64,000 nucleotides of DNA from Vallitalea maricola (GCF_036985595.1 NZ_BTPU01000027.1:1-64000); one strand, 5' to 3'; shown: positions 9,190-18,563, counted from the first letter of the stretch. Notes: generated by a model from the sequence alone, not told the origin. Numbers and translations are program-made.

Positions 9190-9694
9190 GTTGGTTCTCC
9201 TTCCATTTACATAATAAAACTTATTATATATATTCTGCTTATATAGTTAATAAGTTCCTTACTACTAATAATTATAAGTTTACGTCACTTTCCAGTATTT
9301 ATCAAGTACAAAATTTACGATTTGTACTAGTATATTGGTTCTAATGTAAACATAATATTAAGAGCGTTTATCAAATGTTAAGTAAAGTTAAATTTGATTT
9401 TTAACATTTAGTGGTTGAAAAAATGTTAATAAATTTATTTTATACAATATTTATTAACATTTTTATACGTAAATATCGAAAACATAAGCCTTTGAGAATG
9501 TATTTGATGTTGATATTTCATAAGATATATAATAATTTAATATATAAAACTTTTGACATAATAACTTATATTTTGTTATAATATATTAAAATACATTGTT
9601 AAAATTTGATTAATATGTTAAAGGGTTTTTTTATCAAATTTAAGTTTTCTATAACATGAAAATTTAAAAATATATTAAACAAAGGAGAATGAGT
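9190..9694. promoter_or_regulatory. Divergent intergenic region with hairpin and GH85 promoter
   Basis: This is a 505-base AT-rich gap with no gene. AAAAATGTTAATAAAT (9419-9434) pairs with ATTTATTAACATTTTT (9449-9464) as a perfect 16-bp hairpin. The unit AATGTTAA or its reverse occurs four times between about 9374 and 9460. A near-consensus promoter, TTGACA (9553-9558), 18-base spacer, TATAAT (9577-9582), points to the GH85 gene and leaves a leader of about 100 bases. The repeated unit could bind a regulator. Confidence 0.55.
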
Positions 9695-12577
9695 ATGAAG
9701 AAACAAAAGATTTTGTCAGTTTTGCTGATGGTATCAATGTTGACAGTGACTATGTTAACAGATGTATTTGCAGGTGGTGATACAATGCCGCCTAGAGAGG
9801 GGGAACAAGGGTACAAAGGTGATAATCAACCTTCTATACATGGATATTGTAAACAGGATATCTTGGATTGGACACCTGAACAAGATGAATATTATGATTT
9901 TATGCGTGCAAAAGTACCACTTAGACAACGTAATGAATCTTTCCAAGCCACTCAAGCTAATCCAATGCTAGATCAAAACGTTAAGAGTTTAACTCTAGCA
10001 GGTGATTATGGTAATGACTTCTTTAACTCTTACCAGTATAATGATAAGTTTGCTCAGAATGTATTGAATTTCTGGCAGTACTTAGATTATCATGCGGCGT
10101 GGCATGGAATGGTAACAGAGCCAGCACCTGACAGCTTATTTGTTCCAGATGCACCATGGTGGGAGCGTAAATATGAATTTGGTGTATTGAATCTTCCTAA
10201 TCCTGCATACACTAATGCAGCTCATAAAAACGGTGTTATGACATTAGGATGTATATTCTTCCCAAGAGCAGAACATACCGAAGATTTTGTTTATAAGGAT
10301 GAAAATGGAAGATTTCCTTTAGCTGATAAGTTAGTTGAGATTTGTAAGTATTATGGGTTTGATGGGTATTTTGTTAATGCTGAAGAGAAATTACCTTCTT
10401 CTTATATGCCTCTATATGAGGAATTTATAGCAGCTATGACTTCTCAAGGTATATATGTTCAAGTATATGCTTCTAATTTATATGGACAATTTAATGAGAG
10501 ATCATGGGGTAGTATTAATTATTATAATAAAGATGCAACTGAATTCAGTAACTGGGTTAAACATCCTGACAGAGACCAAGCAGCTAATTCATTATATATG
10601 AATCCTGATCCAAGTAAATCAATGGTTGATGGTTCAGTATCAATAATGGAATCTCTAGGTCTTGACCAAAGAGAAACTGTTTTTAATACATTGGAAGCAG
10701 GACAAACAGGTTTTTCAGGCAGAAGAGGTTCAATATATAATACTCTAGATGAAAATCTTGTTCCACGAACAGCTATAGCTCACTTAGGTACAGAAATGGT
10801 ATGGAGTGGACTTGATGAACAAGCTTTTGGACATACAGGAAATAATTCATACAATGAAAACAGGCGAAGTGATTCAGAGTATCAAAAATACATATTCGCT
10901 AGAGAGAGAACTTGGTGGTCAGGCTCAATGGACCAGCCTTATTATAGTAATAATAGTGGTTATGCAAGTCATCCAACAACAGATTATACAGAGGAAGAAC
11001 GAGAAGAATTATTAAGAAATATATTAGATGCAACAACTAATCCGTATCTAACAGCTAATAATCCTGATAGAGCAACACCTAATGCTGGAAGTGATTTAGA
11101 AGGTAAAAGCTATCAATCATGGCCAGGGTTAGCGGCATTTATATCGGAACGTTCCGTAATTAATGGTGGTAATTTCTACACTAACTTTAATACTGGACAT
11201 GGATTACAATATTTTGTTAATGGTGAAGTTTCTAATGATAATGAATGGGCTAACATTAATATCCAAGATATTTTGCCAACATGGCAATGGTGGATTAGTT
11301 CAAGTGATGAAGATGGAAAAACATTAAGAGTTGATTTTGACTATGGTAACAAATACAATTCAGCCTTTGAATTAGACCAAATAGGTGGATATAACGGGGG
11401 AAGTTCTCTTGTTGTAAAAGGCGATCTAGAATCAAATAATTTCTTGCGTTTATACAAAACAGACCTTGATGTATCAAAAGATTCAAAAGCATATGTTACA
11501 TTTTATAAGCCTTCTGCAAGTGATGAATCAAAGATGAGCTTAGGACTAATCTTTAAAGATGCTCCAGAAACAGTAGAATATATTGAAATTCCTTCATCAG
11601 GAACTCAAACTAATCAATGGAAAACTAAAACATTAAATCTACAAGAATACAGAGGAAGGCAAATAGCAGCTTTTGGCTTATCATTTGAACCTATTAATGG
11701 ACAAGTTCAAGGATATCAAATGAATATTGGAGAGATCAAAATTACAGATTCAACATGTGAAAAACTTGATGCTCCAACAGGATTAAAGATAGATAGAGCT
11801 TTTGATTCATCTGAAATGTATATTTCTTGGGATTTAGATGATTATAGTAAGGTACAAAAATATAATGTATATGCAAAATACAGCGATGGGAAAGAAGTAT
11901 ACTTAGGAGGAACCTATGATGATAAATATTACATGAAATCATTATATAATCCTACTGGTATAGTAACAATTAAACTGACCGCTGTAGGTACAGATGGTGT
12001 TGAGAGTCATGGGGCAGTAATAGAAAGAGATTTTTCGAAAGCTATAAGTAATATAGAAGTAGTTGAAGCTGACGGTTATCTTGATGTTTCTTGGAATAAT
12101 CCTAACGCAAGTAAAATGGTTAAAGCAGAGGTTGCTTTGAATTACAGTAATAATGACAGTAGTTATATTGAAACATTTAATGACAATACAAGTCAAGGAA
12201 CAATAACTGTACCTGTAACAGATGGCAGCAGATACACTTTAAGGTTATCAGTACTAGATAATAATGGAAATATTATAAGCTATACAGATTATTCAGGACA
12301 GTTTATAGATACATACTCTGATTTATATGAAGGAAATGCTATATATAATTATGGCAGAGTGGAACTCACAGGACCTACATCAAAAGATTGGTGGCACTTA
12401 TATGCTAAACAAAATGGTAGAACTATTACATTTAAAAATGGAGCACAATATGCTATAAGAGGTGTAGATGATTTAACAAATCTAAGAGTCGAAGGTACTT
12501 CTGGTGAGATTGAGATAATTCTAGAAGATTATGCTGGAAACTTTTCAGAGTCTGTTATAGTTCCATTTGGTAACTAA
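9695..12577 (+). CDS. Secreted GH85 endo-beta-N-acetylglucosaminidase
   Basis: GH85 enzymes cut the chitobiose core of N-linked glycans. A signal peptide ends near VFAGG. The catalytic barrel follows, with the hallmark Asn-x-Glu motif in GYFVNAEEK (Asn228, Glu230), where Glu is the acid and Asn stabilises the oxazoline intermediate. After it comes a jelly-roll-like region, a fibronectin-III-like domain (from about residue 695) and a further beta domain. There is no sortase motif or S-layer repeat, so it is probably released. I start at 9695, spaced correctly from AAAGGAG. Released glycans could feed the upstream importer and hexosaminidase. Confidence 0.88.
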   Translation: MKKQKILSVLLMVSMLTVTMLTDVFAGGDTMPPREGEQGYKGDNQPSIHGYCKQDILDWTPEQDEYYDFMRAKVPLRQRNESFQATQANPMLDQNVKSLTLAGDYGNDFFNSYQYNDKFAQNVLNFWQYLDYHAAWHGMVTEPAPDSLFVPDAPWWERKYEFGVLNLPNPAYTNAAHKNGVMTLGCIFFPRAEHTEDFVYKDENGRFPLADKLVEICKYYGFDGYFVNAEEKLPSSYMPLYEEFIAAMTSQGIYVQVYASNLYGQFNERSWGSINYYNKDATEFSNWVKHPDRDQAANSLYMNPDPSKSMVDGSVSIMESLGLDQRETVFNTLEAGQTGFSGRRGSIYNTLDENLVPRTAIAHLGTEMVWSGLDEQAFGHTGNNSYNENRRSDSEYQKYIFARERTWWSGSMDQPYYSNNSGYASHPTTDYTEEEREELLRNILDATTNPYLTANNPDRATPNAGSDLEGKSYQSWPGLAAFISERSVINGGNFYTNFNTGHGLQYFVNGEVSNDNEWANINIQDILPTWQWWISSSDEDGKTLRVDFDYGNKYNSAFELDQIGGYNGGSSLVVKGDLESNNFLRLYKTDLDVSKDSKAYVTFYKPSASDESKMSLGLIFKDAPETVEYIEIPSSGTQTNQWKTKTLNLQEYRGRQIAAFGLSFEPINGQVQGYQMNIGEIKITDSTCEKLDAPTGLKIDRAFDSSEMYISWDLDDYSKVQKYNVYAKYSDGKEVYLGGTYDDKYYMKSLYNPTGIVTIKLTAVGTDGVESHGAVIERDFSKAISNIEVVEADGYLDVSWNNPNASKMVKAEVALNYSNNDSSYIETFNDNTSQGTITVPVTDGSRYTLRLSVLDNNGNIISYTDYSGQFIDTYSDLYEGNAIYNYGRVELTGPTSKDWWHLYAKQNGRTITFKNGAQYAIRGVDDLTNLRVEGTSGEIEIILEDYAGNFSESVIVPFGN

Positions 12578-12608
12578 TCTAAAAATTTAATTATACTAAA
12601 TTTTATAT

Positions 12609-12647
12609 AAAGCATTTACTTGTGGTAGATTAACGAGTAAATGCTTT
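12609..12647 (+). terminator. Intrinsic terminator after the GH85 gene
   Basis: AAAGCATTTACT (12609-12620) pairs perfectly with AGTAAATGCTTT (12636-12647) and is followed by an AT-rich tail. It ends the single-gene GH85 transcript. Confidence 0.75.
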
Positions 12648-12739
12648 ATTATTACCAATTATTTGTTGCAATAATACTAAATAAAAGATATATTAATAGA
12701 TAGTACTTAAGAAAATAATGTAAGGAGATAGGAAAAACA

Positions 12740-13396
12740 ATGAATTCAACCAACCTGAAGATAATTGCTTGTTTGACAATGTTAATAGACCACTTAGGAG
12801 CAGTATTTTTTCCACAATATATTTATTTGAGAATAATAGGAAGAATAGCATTTCCTATCTTTGCCTTTTTGATAGCTGAAGGATATCTTCATACCCATAA
12901 CGTTAAGAAATACTTAATCAGATTGTTTGCATTTGCGTTGATATCTGAAATACCTTTTAACTTAGCATTTGATGGAAACATAATTGATTTTGGCAGTGGA
13001 TTGAATGTGTTTTTTACACTTTTCTTTGGATTACTTGCTGTATTTGTATATGACCACTATAAAAACTTTGGCTTCTTACCAGTATTATTGATAGGAATAA
13101 TAGCTCATTTGCTTGATACGGATTATGGAATGTTAGGGGTAATGGTTATATTTGCATTCTATGCTTTTAAGGGTGATTTCTATAAGCAGGCATTAAGCTA
13201 TATTCTATTAACATTAGTATTCTTAGGTATTCTATATTTTGAATATGAAAGTATCAATTTGCAGGTATTTTCACCCATAGCTTTGATATTTATATATTTC
13301 TATAATGGTAAAAAAGGTCCTAACATCAAATATTTATTCTATGTATTTTATCCAGGTCATCTATTGATTCTTGGTTTATTGAGATATGTATTATAA
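12740..13396 (+). CDS. TraX family integral membrane protein
   Basis: This polytopic membrane protein (218 residues, about eight hydrophobic segments) belongs to the TraX family. The family start NLKIIACLTMLIDHLGAVFF and the following IGRIAFPIFAFLIAEGY segment are well kept. The F-plasmid TraX acetylates pilin, but most chromosomal clostridial members have no known substrate. No other conjugation genes lie nearby, so a transfer role is not supported. An acyltransferase role on a surface molecule is the best guess. Confidence 0.82.
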   Translation: MNSTNLKIIACLTMLIDHLGAVFFPQYIYLRIIGRIAFPIFAFLIAEGYLHTHNVKKYLIRLFAFALISEIPFNLAFDGNIIDFGSGLNVFFTLFFGLLAVFVYDHYKNFGFLPVLLIGIIAHLLDTDYGMLGVMVIFAFYAFKGDFYKQALSYILLTLVFLGILYFEYESINLQVFSPIALIFIYFYNGKKGPNIKYLFYVFYPGHLLILGLLRYVL

Positions 13397-13483
13397 AGCT
13401 TAAAAAATAAAACAAGATTTATTGCATTAAAATTGAATATAAGACATATATAGTAATAAATAATAAATGAAGGACGAGGATAT

Positions 13484-14221
13484 ATGGAAAAGAGGAATAG
13501 AATACTTAATGCTATTGGATATGTAATCATGGTAGTGGTCAATATTCTTGCTGTGGCTTTACCTCTTAACGGTAAAACAACAGGAGAAATATCCAGTAAC
13601 ATCAATTCCTTATTCACGCCAGCACCCTATACATTTATGATATGGGGGCTCATCTACATATTATTACTAGGATTTGTCATCTATGGATTATTGCCAAAAC
13701 AAAAACAAAATGCCTGTATTGATTCAATAGGCATCACTTTCTTTATATCAAGCATATTAAATGCGTTGTGGTTATTTGCATGGCATTATGAGAAATTATG
13801 GTTATCCCTAATTATAATGATATTACTTCTATTTACACTAATCAAAATCTACAATAGAGTAAATAAGAACTGTGTTAAGAATGGTGATAACAAGTTCGTC
13901 AGAATACCTTTTAGCATCTACCTAGCTTGGATATCCATAGCTGCAATAGCCAACGTTTCAGTTGTTCTAAAAGCTACTGGCTGGAATGGTTTAGGGTTAT
14001 CGGAAACTGTATGGACAGTAATTGTACTAGTTTTTGCATTGATTCTTTCATTATATGTTTCAATCAAAAATGATGACTTGGTCTATTTATTGACTGCAGC
14101 TTGGGCATTGATTGGAATACTAGTCAGACATTGGGGAAGTAACACTCCTATCAGCATTACTATTATTGCTGCTGTAATAGTGATAATCATTCAAATAATA
14201 TGCAATGTAAGGAAAAAATAA
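13484..14221 (+). CDS. TspO-related tryptophan-rich membrane protein
   Basis: This is a membrane protein of 245 residues with about eight hydrophobic segments. The segment PAPYTFMIWGLIYILLLGF and the later Trp-rich stretches (ALWLFAWHYEKLWLSL, LAWISIA, AAWALIGILVRHWG) match the larger, TspO-like proteins annotated as tryptophan-rich sensory protein. Classical TspO has five helices and binds tetrapyrroles. This version is longer and its ligand is unknown. It stands alone after a short gap from the TraX-like gene. Confidence 0.7.
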   Translation: MEKRNRILNAIGYVIMVVVNILAVALPLNGKTTGEISSNINSLFTPAPYTFMIWGLIYILLLGFVIYGLLPKQKQNACIDSIGITFFISSILNALWLFAWHYEKLWLSLIIMILLLFTLIKIYNRVNKNCVKNGDNKFVRIPFSIYLAWISIAAIANVSVVLKATGWNGLGLSETVWTVIVLVFALILSLYVSIKNDDLVYLLTAAWALIGILVRHWGSNTPISITIIAAVIVIIIQIICNVRKK

Positions 14222-14290
14222 TAATAGACTTGAAGTTAATAAAACATCACCAATCATTATCATACTATGAAATATTTTTTTTAAGATAGT

Positions 14291-14331
14291 CATATGCTTG
14301 AATCATATAATTAAGCTAATTCAAGCATATG
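14291..14331. terminator. Palindrome between convergent genes
   Basis: CATATGCTTGAAT (14291-14303) pairs perfectly with ATTCAAGCATATG (14319-14331). It lies between the end of the TspO-like gene and the end of queC, which run toward each other, and is likely a bidirectional terminator. Confidence 0.65.
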
Positions 14332-14348
14332 AATTTTACTATTCTACT

Positions 14349-15005
14349 TTATTTATATAGCTTTTTGAATTCCAAATATCCATTTTTTCGTAATTTACAA
14401 GCAGGACAATCCCCACATCCATTACCTTTTATTCCGTTATAACACGTTAGTGTTTCTTCTTTTACTACATCAAGTACACCTAAATCATTTGCCATTTTCC
14501 AAGTTTGCGCTTTATTTATCCACATTAGAGGTGTATAGATTTCAAATTGGTAATCCATAGCTAGATTCAGAGTTACATTTATTGATTTTATGAATACATC
14601 TCTACAATCTGGATAGCCGCTGAAATCACTTTCTGATACTCCTGTAACAATGTTGCTTATTCCTCGTTGCTTGGCGAATACAGCTACAAATGTTAAGAAC
14701 AACATGTTTCTGCCGTCTACAAATGAATTTGGAACACCTTCATCTGGTGATTCTTTATCTACTTCTATATCTGTTCTAGTCAATGAATTTGGAGCCAGCT
14801 GATTCAATAGGCCAAGGTCTAGAGTATGATGTTCTATCTCATATTTCTTACATATGTCTTTTGCACACTCTAATTCTAATATATGTTTTTGATTATAATC
14901 AAAAGATACAGCTATAACTTCTTTGAATTTCTTTTTTGCCCAGAATAAACAAGTTGTACTGTCTTGTCCGCCGCTAAATACTACTACTGCTTTTTCTTTG
15001 TTCAT
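14349..15005 (-). CDS. queC: 7-cyano-7-deazaguanine synthase
   Basis: QueC converts 7-carboxy-7-deazaguanine to preQ0 with ATP and ammonia. The PP-loop SGGQDSTT (residues 11-18) binds ATP, and the four zinc cysteines are in CYNGIKGNGCGDCPACKLR near the C-terminus. I start at 15005, preceded by GGAGTG, because the earlier ATG at 15020 overlaps that ribosome site. It is the last gene of the preQ1-riboswitch operon, 23 bases after folE. Confidence 0.95.
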   Translation of the reverse strand: MNKEKAVVVFSGGQDSTTCLFWAKKKFKEVIAVSFDYNQKHILELECAKDICKKYEIEHHTLDLGLLNQLAPNSLTRTDIEVDKESPDEGVPNSFVDGRNMLFLTFVAVFAKQRGISNIVTGVSESDFSGYPDCRDVFIKSINVTLNLAMDYQFEIYTPLMWINKAQTWKMANDLGVLDVVKEETLTCYNGIKGNGCGDCPACKLRKNGYLEFKKLYK

Positions 15006-15028
15006 GATTTTACACTCCATTCAATATT

Positions 15029-15616
15029 TTATTTATACATCATCATTAATCTATTGTTCAAAAGGATATCAGTCTTGAATTTTCCTCTTAACGTTGTTGT
15101 TACTGTTTTGACATCAGTCTTTTTAATTCCTCTTGTAGTCATACATCCGTGTTCACCTTCAATAATAACTGCTACATCTTCAGATTCTGTTATTTTTTGC
15201 ATTATCTCTGCAATATCCGTACCTATTCTTTCTTGAAGTTGTAATCTTCTGCCTACCATATCAGCTATTCTTGCAATTTTACTAAGTCCTATGATTTTCT
15301 TATTAGGTATATATGCTACAGCTACTTTCATGTTATACATCAATGCCAAGTGATGCTCACAATGACTGAATATATCAATATCCTTCATAAGCACTATGTC
15401 CTTATTTTCTTGTTCTACATATAAATCATCTTCAAAGGTCTTATTGAACATATCTGCAATATCATCATTGGTATAACGTATCCCTTGAAACACTTCTTCA
15501 TACATATTGGCTACACGGGTAGGTGTATCCTTAAGACCTTCACGGTCAGGATTTTCTCCTAATGCTATTAAAATATCTCTTATATGTTTTTCTATTTCTG
15601 CTTTATGGATATTCAT
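15029..15616 (-). CDS. folE: GTP cyclohydrolase I, type IA
   Basis: FolE opens GTP to dihydroneopterin triphosphate, the first step of both folate and queuosine synthesis. Zinc ligands are in HCEHHLALMYN and EHGCMTTRGI. The C-terminal LRGKFKTD segment is typical. I take the start at 15616, with AGAGGTG upstream, giving 195 residues. Its place between queE and queC indicates that this copy serves preQ0 synthesis. Confidence 0.93.
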   Translation of the reverse strand: MNIHKAEIEKHIRDILIALGENPDREGLKDTPTRVANMYEEVFQGIRYTNDDIADMFNKTFEDDLYVEQENKDIVLMKDIDIFSHCEHHLALMYNMKVAVAYIPNKKIIGLSKIARIADMVGRRLQLQERIGTDIAEIMQKITESEDVAVIIEGEHGCMTTRGIKKTDVKTVTTTLRGKFKTDILLNNRLMMMYK

Positions 15617-15621
15617 ACTAA

Positions 15622-16290
15622 TTAGACACCTCTTTTCTCTGGTTCCCATATAACCTTGTGTAATTGAACCTGAAGAGTAACACCGTTCATATGATTATCC
15701 ATCATAAATTGCACTATATCCTTCATATCTATTTGACCAAACACTGGACTTATGTATACGTTTGTTTTCTTAATCAAATCGTATTTATAGATTATGAATT
15801 TGGCTTTTTCCAAGTCTTCCATACTTCCTGATACAAACTTAACTGTATCATTCTTAGTTAGATAACTGAAGTTATCAAGGTTCATCTCAGATTCCATATT
15901 ACTTGTAGGTAACTTATAATCCATTGTAAAACTGATTGTATTTCTACTTATGGCAGAAAACTTTTTCAAATTAATACTTCCATTTGTTTCTATTTCAACG
16001 AAGAGTTCATGGTCTTCTGATAGAAGCTTTAACAAATCTGAGATACCATCCCTAAGTAATGGTTCTCCTCCTGTCAGTGTCACATTCCTGACTCCTGTTG
16101 ATTTTATGTATTCATATATACTTTCTACATTCATTGATTCATATGTCACAAGGCCCTTATTTGCCCATTGGGTATCACAATAACTACAATTTAGATTACA
16201 CCCTGCAAATCTTATAAAAACTGCTAATTGCCCAGCCAAACGTCCTTCTCCATTTATGCTGACAAATCTTTCAACAACTTTGTATTCCAA
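15622..16290 (-). CDS. queE: 7-carboxy-7-deazaguanine synthase (radical SAM)
   Basis: QueE contracts 6-carboxytetrahydropterin to 7-carboxy-7-deazaguanine. The radical-SAM cluster motif is C-x3-C-x2-C within GCNLNCSYCDTQW, at about residues 30-42, and the SAM-binding TLTGGEPLLR follows. The 222-residue size is normal for the compact Gram-positive form. It is separated from queD by only three bases, so the two genes are translationally close. Confidence 0.95.
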   Translation of the reverse strand: MEYKVVERFVSINGEGRLAGQLAVFIRFAGCNLNCSYCDTQWANKGLVTYESMNVESIYEYIKSTGVRNVTLTGGEPLLRDGISDLLKLLSEDHELFVEIETNGSINLKKFSAISRNTISFTMDYKLPTSNMESEMNLDNFSYLTKNDTVKFVSGSMEDLEKAKFIIYKYDLIKKTNVYISPVFGQIDMKDIVQFMMDNHMNGVTLQVQLHKVIWEPEKRGV

Positions 16291-16293
16291 AAT

Positions 16294-16725
16294 CTATCTC
16301 GCCTCACTTTTTTCATATACAGCACTATTAGCTGGAGTTTCATATACAACAGCTCTTCTTACGTTATACCCCTTATTTTCCATCTCATGAAAGAAATGTT
16401 CTGAAAAATTCTCTGCTGTAGGTCTAAAATCAACTTGTATAATCCTAAATTCATCTTCTAATAAACACTCTAGAGTTTGTCCTCTCATAGTTGTTTTTTG
16501 TATTATCAAAGCATGGTCGAAAGAATCTACCATTTCTTTTACATCCTTCTTGAAATCACCAAAATCTATGACCATACCATCAAGTTGACCACCTATGTTC
16601 AATGTTTCTGATTGTATCTCAATTTCTACCTTCCATCTATGTCCATGAATATTACTGCACTTTCCCTCATAATTTGCAAGAAAGTGAGCACTGTCAAAGC
16701 TATGCTCAGTCTTTAAAATATACAT
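16294..16725 (-). CDS. queD: 6-carboxy-5,6,7,8-tetrahydropterin synthase
   Basis: QueD converts dihydroneopterin triphosphate to 6-carboxytetrahydropterin. Zinc-binding histidines appear in FDSAHFLANYEGKC and IHGHRW, and the catalytic Cys lies between them. The catalytic DHALI segment and the Glu of VVYETPANSA are present. I start at 16725, with GGAGG upstream, giving 143 residues. An earlier start at 16770 would overlap the activase gene. Confidence 0.94.
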   Translation of the reverse strand: MYILKTEHSFDSAHFLANYEGKCSNIHGHRWKVEIEIQSETLNIGGQLDGMVIDFGDFKKDVKEMVDSFDHALIIQKTTMRGQTLECLLEDEFRIIQVDFRPTAENFSEHFFHEMENKGYNVRRAVVYETPANSAVYEKSEAR

Positions 16726-16750
16726 ATCAATTCCTCCATATCTTTCTATT

Positions 16751-17509
16751 CTACAAAAAACTGTCTCCATAATAACAGCAGCCTATAGCACCATTGAATT
16801 GAGGTTCATCCACTGAAATAATGTTCTCATAATCTTTTTCAAGATAATGTTTTACAGCCTTATTAGTCGCAACGCCACCAGTTACAATCAAATTTTTTCC
16901 TTTAAAATTACTCATAAGTGGTTTTAACCTTTTATATAAAGAATAATTGACTCCTGCACAAAGTCTTTTTATATCTATTCCTTCAGCTATCTTCCCAATC
17001 AATTCAGATTCAGAAAATACGGCACATGTGGAGTTTAATTCAACAGGATTATTATAATAATCACTCATTGAGTTAAGTGATATTTCTAGAACATTTGCCA
17101 TATTTTCCAGATACCTGCCACAGGAAGCAGCACATTTCTCATTAAGGTCCAAATCCGTAATTAACCCTTTTTCAACTCTAACTACTTTTACATCCTGACC
17201 GCCTATATCTAATAGTATAAAATCCTTCAATCCTGTTTGATAAATCCCACCATAAACATGGGCTTTTATCTCATTTATAGCTTTGAACATTCTTAGGTCA
17301 GTATTGTTTCTGCCATATCCCGTTGATACAGCTTTATCTATCTTATTTATTTCAAGCTTACTCAAATCAACTAAAATTTTACCATCAAAACTACAGTACT
17401 CTCTATAAAATGTCATTGTACTTACCTTTGATTTTTTAACTATCCTACCATCTTCCATAACTGCAATCTTAACTTCCCTGCTGCCTAGATCAATTCCCAA
17501 GGTTCTCAT
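16751..17509 (-). CDS. ATP-dependent activase of a 2-hydroxyacyl-CoA dehydratase-like enzyme
   Basis: This belongs to the BadF/BadG/HgdC activase family. These homodimers hold one [4Fe-4S] cluster and use ATP to push low-potential electrons into a partner. The actin-like ATPase motifs are clear: GIDLGSREVK, STGYGR, LDIGGQDVK and VTGGVATNK. The cluster cysteine is in NEKCAASCGRYLENMA, where the usual GTG is SCG. Its start overlaps the stop of the partner gene by ATGA. The pair sits at the head of a preQ1-controlled queuosine operon, so its electrons probably serve that pathway. Confidence 0.85.
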   Translation of the reverse strand: MRTLGIDLGSREVKIAVMEDGRIVKKSKVSTMTFYREYCSFDGKILVDLSKLEINKIDKAVSTGYGRNNTDLRMFKAINEIKAHVYGGIYQTGLKDFILLDIGGQDVKVVRVEKGLITDLDLNEKCAASCGRYLENMANVLEISLNSMSDYYNNPVELNSTCAVFSESELIGKIAEGIDIKRLCAGVNYSLYKRLKPLMSNFKGKNLIVTGGVATNKAVKHYLEKDYENIISVDEPQFNGAIGCCYYGDSFL

Positions 17510-18510
17510 ACACATGATACCTCCTTAAGATCACCTAACATATCAAGAAAAGCTTCTAACCTAAGCTTAGTTCTTGCATCCAAGCTATTTATTTTATCTC
17601 CTTCAATATTTATGATGGGAACATTAAGCTTTTCTTTTAGAACAATATTCTCTACTGCCCTATAGCAAAATGCTTGAGTATAATGAACTATCCCATCAAT
17701 CCGCCTATCTTTAATCTGTTTCTTTATCTCTTCGATTCTAAAATTCACATCATATGGATATGTATAATCATAATATTGCTCATATATATTGGAAGCATTC
17801 TCACATCTAGGAAAAGCAAACTCTCTTTGAACCTCATTATAAACAAAAGAAGCATCAAATCTCTCTACAAAATCATATATGTCAATAGTCATAGGTGGGA
17901 CTCCTATATATCCCAGCCTGACTTTTTTACAATTGTCATCTCTTTTTTTCACTTTCAAAATAAATGCCTTTAATTCAACTTCATATTTATCAGCATCACC
18001 ATTAAAATCACTCAAACTAACTTGATACAAATGATTTTCAAAACCACTAACCTTGTCATGGGCATAAGTCAATCTATCCAATTCCCCAGCGAGTCTTCTG
18101 ATTCTATTCAATCTTTTCCTTACTACTTCAACCTCTTCATAACTCACATGAAAGATATCCATGAATTTCTTGATTTCAACCTCAACATCTTCTTTCCTAT
18201 GACTCCGAGGAAATGAAAAAGGATATACCCTAATCCCTTTTAACTCCAATACTTCATTTAATGCTTTTGTATTAGAACAATCACCTTCAATGACTCCAAC
18301 AATCTCTTTTATGCCATTCTCTACACAAGCCCCGTATATACCCTTTATCCAAGCACACAGACTTTTGGGAAATCCATCTCTCTCAGCTATTTCTATATAC
18401 TTGGAATAATCATCAGACGTTATAAAAAGATTATTCAAGTCTACAGGTCTATATCCAGCTGCAACAAGAACTTCCACGGGAACCGTAGTAGTCAAACCAA
18501 TTTTCTTCAA
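17506..18510 (-). CDS. 2-hydroxyacyl-CoA dehydratase (HgdB/double-cubane) family protein
   Basis: This is a 334-residue member of the HgdB/FldC/BcrB fold (COG1775-like). Known relatives include one half of 2-hydroxyacyl-CoA dehydratases and the double-cubane-cluster proteins, which reduce small multiple-bonded compounds. Candidate cluster ligands are Cys52 (PKSLCAWIKG), Cys62, Cys78 (EGDCSN), Cys236 and Cys282 (AFCYRA). I start at TTG 18510, six bases after AAGGAGG. The ATG at 18528 lies ahead of that ribosome site. No second dehydratase subunit or CoA-transferase is nearby. Following a preQ1 riboswitch and preceding queDE-folE-queC, it may be an unrecognised queuosine enzyme. Confidence 0.8.
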   Translation of the reverse strand: MKKIGLTTTVPVEVLVAAGYRPVDLNNLFITSDDYSKYIEIAERDGFPKSLCAWIKGIYGACVENGIKEIVGVIEGDCSNTKALNEVLELKGIRVYPFSFPRSHRKEDVEVEIKKFMDIFHVSYEEVEVVRKRLNRIRRLAGELDRLTYAHDKVSGFENHLYQVSLSDFNGDADKYEVELKAFILKVKKRDDNCKKVRLGYIGVPPMTIDIYDFVERFDASFVYNEVQREFAFPRCENASNIYEQYYDYTYPYDVNFRIEEIKKQIKDRRIDGIVHYTQAFCYRAVENIVLKEKLNVPIINIEGDKINSLDARTKLRLEAFLDMLGDLKEVSCV

Positions 18511-18548
18511 TATATTATCCTCCTTCATTAAAAAAGGACACTAAAAAA

Positions 18549-18563
18549 GGGTGCAAACCACCC
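18549..18563 (-). terminator. Leader terminator just ahead of the queuosine operon
   Basis: GGGTG (18549-18553) pairs with CACCC (18559-18563). On the minus strand this hairpin is followed by a run of six T (18543-18548). It lies about 25 bases before the ribosome site of the HgdB-like gene and after the riboswitch, so it is a second attenuation point. Confidence 0.6.

Noticed and set aside
12740..13396. The TraX-like gene as evidence for a conjugative element.
   Set aside because: No relaxase, type IV secretion, integrase or attachment repeats were found nearby. TraX relatives are common on clostridial chromosomes.
17506..18510. Reading the HgdB-like gene as part of an amino-acid fermentation operon.
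   Set aside because: There is no second dehydratase subunit or CoA-transferase nearby, and it sits behind a preQ1 riboswitch and in front of queDE-folE-queC.
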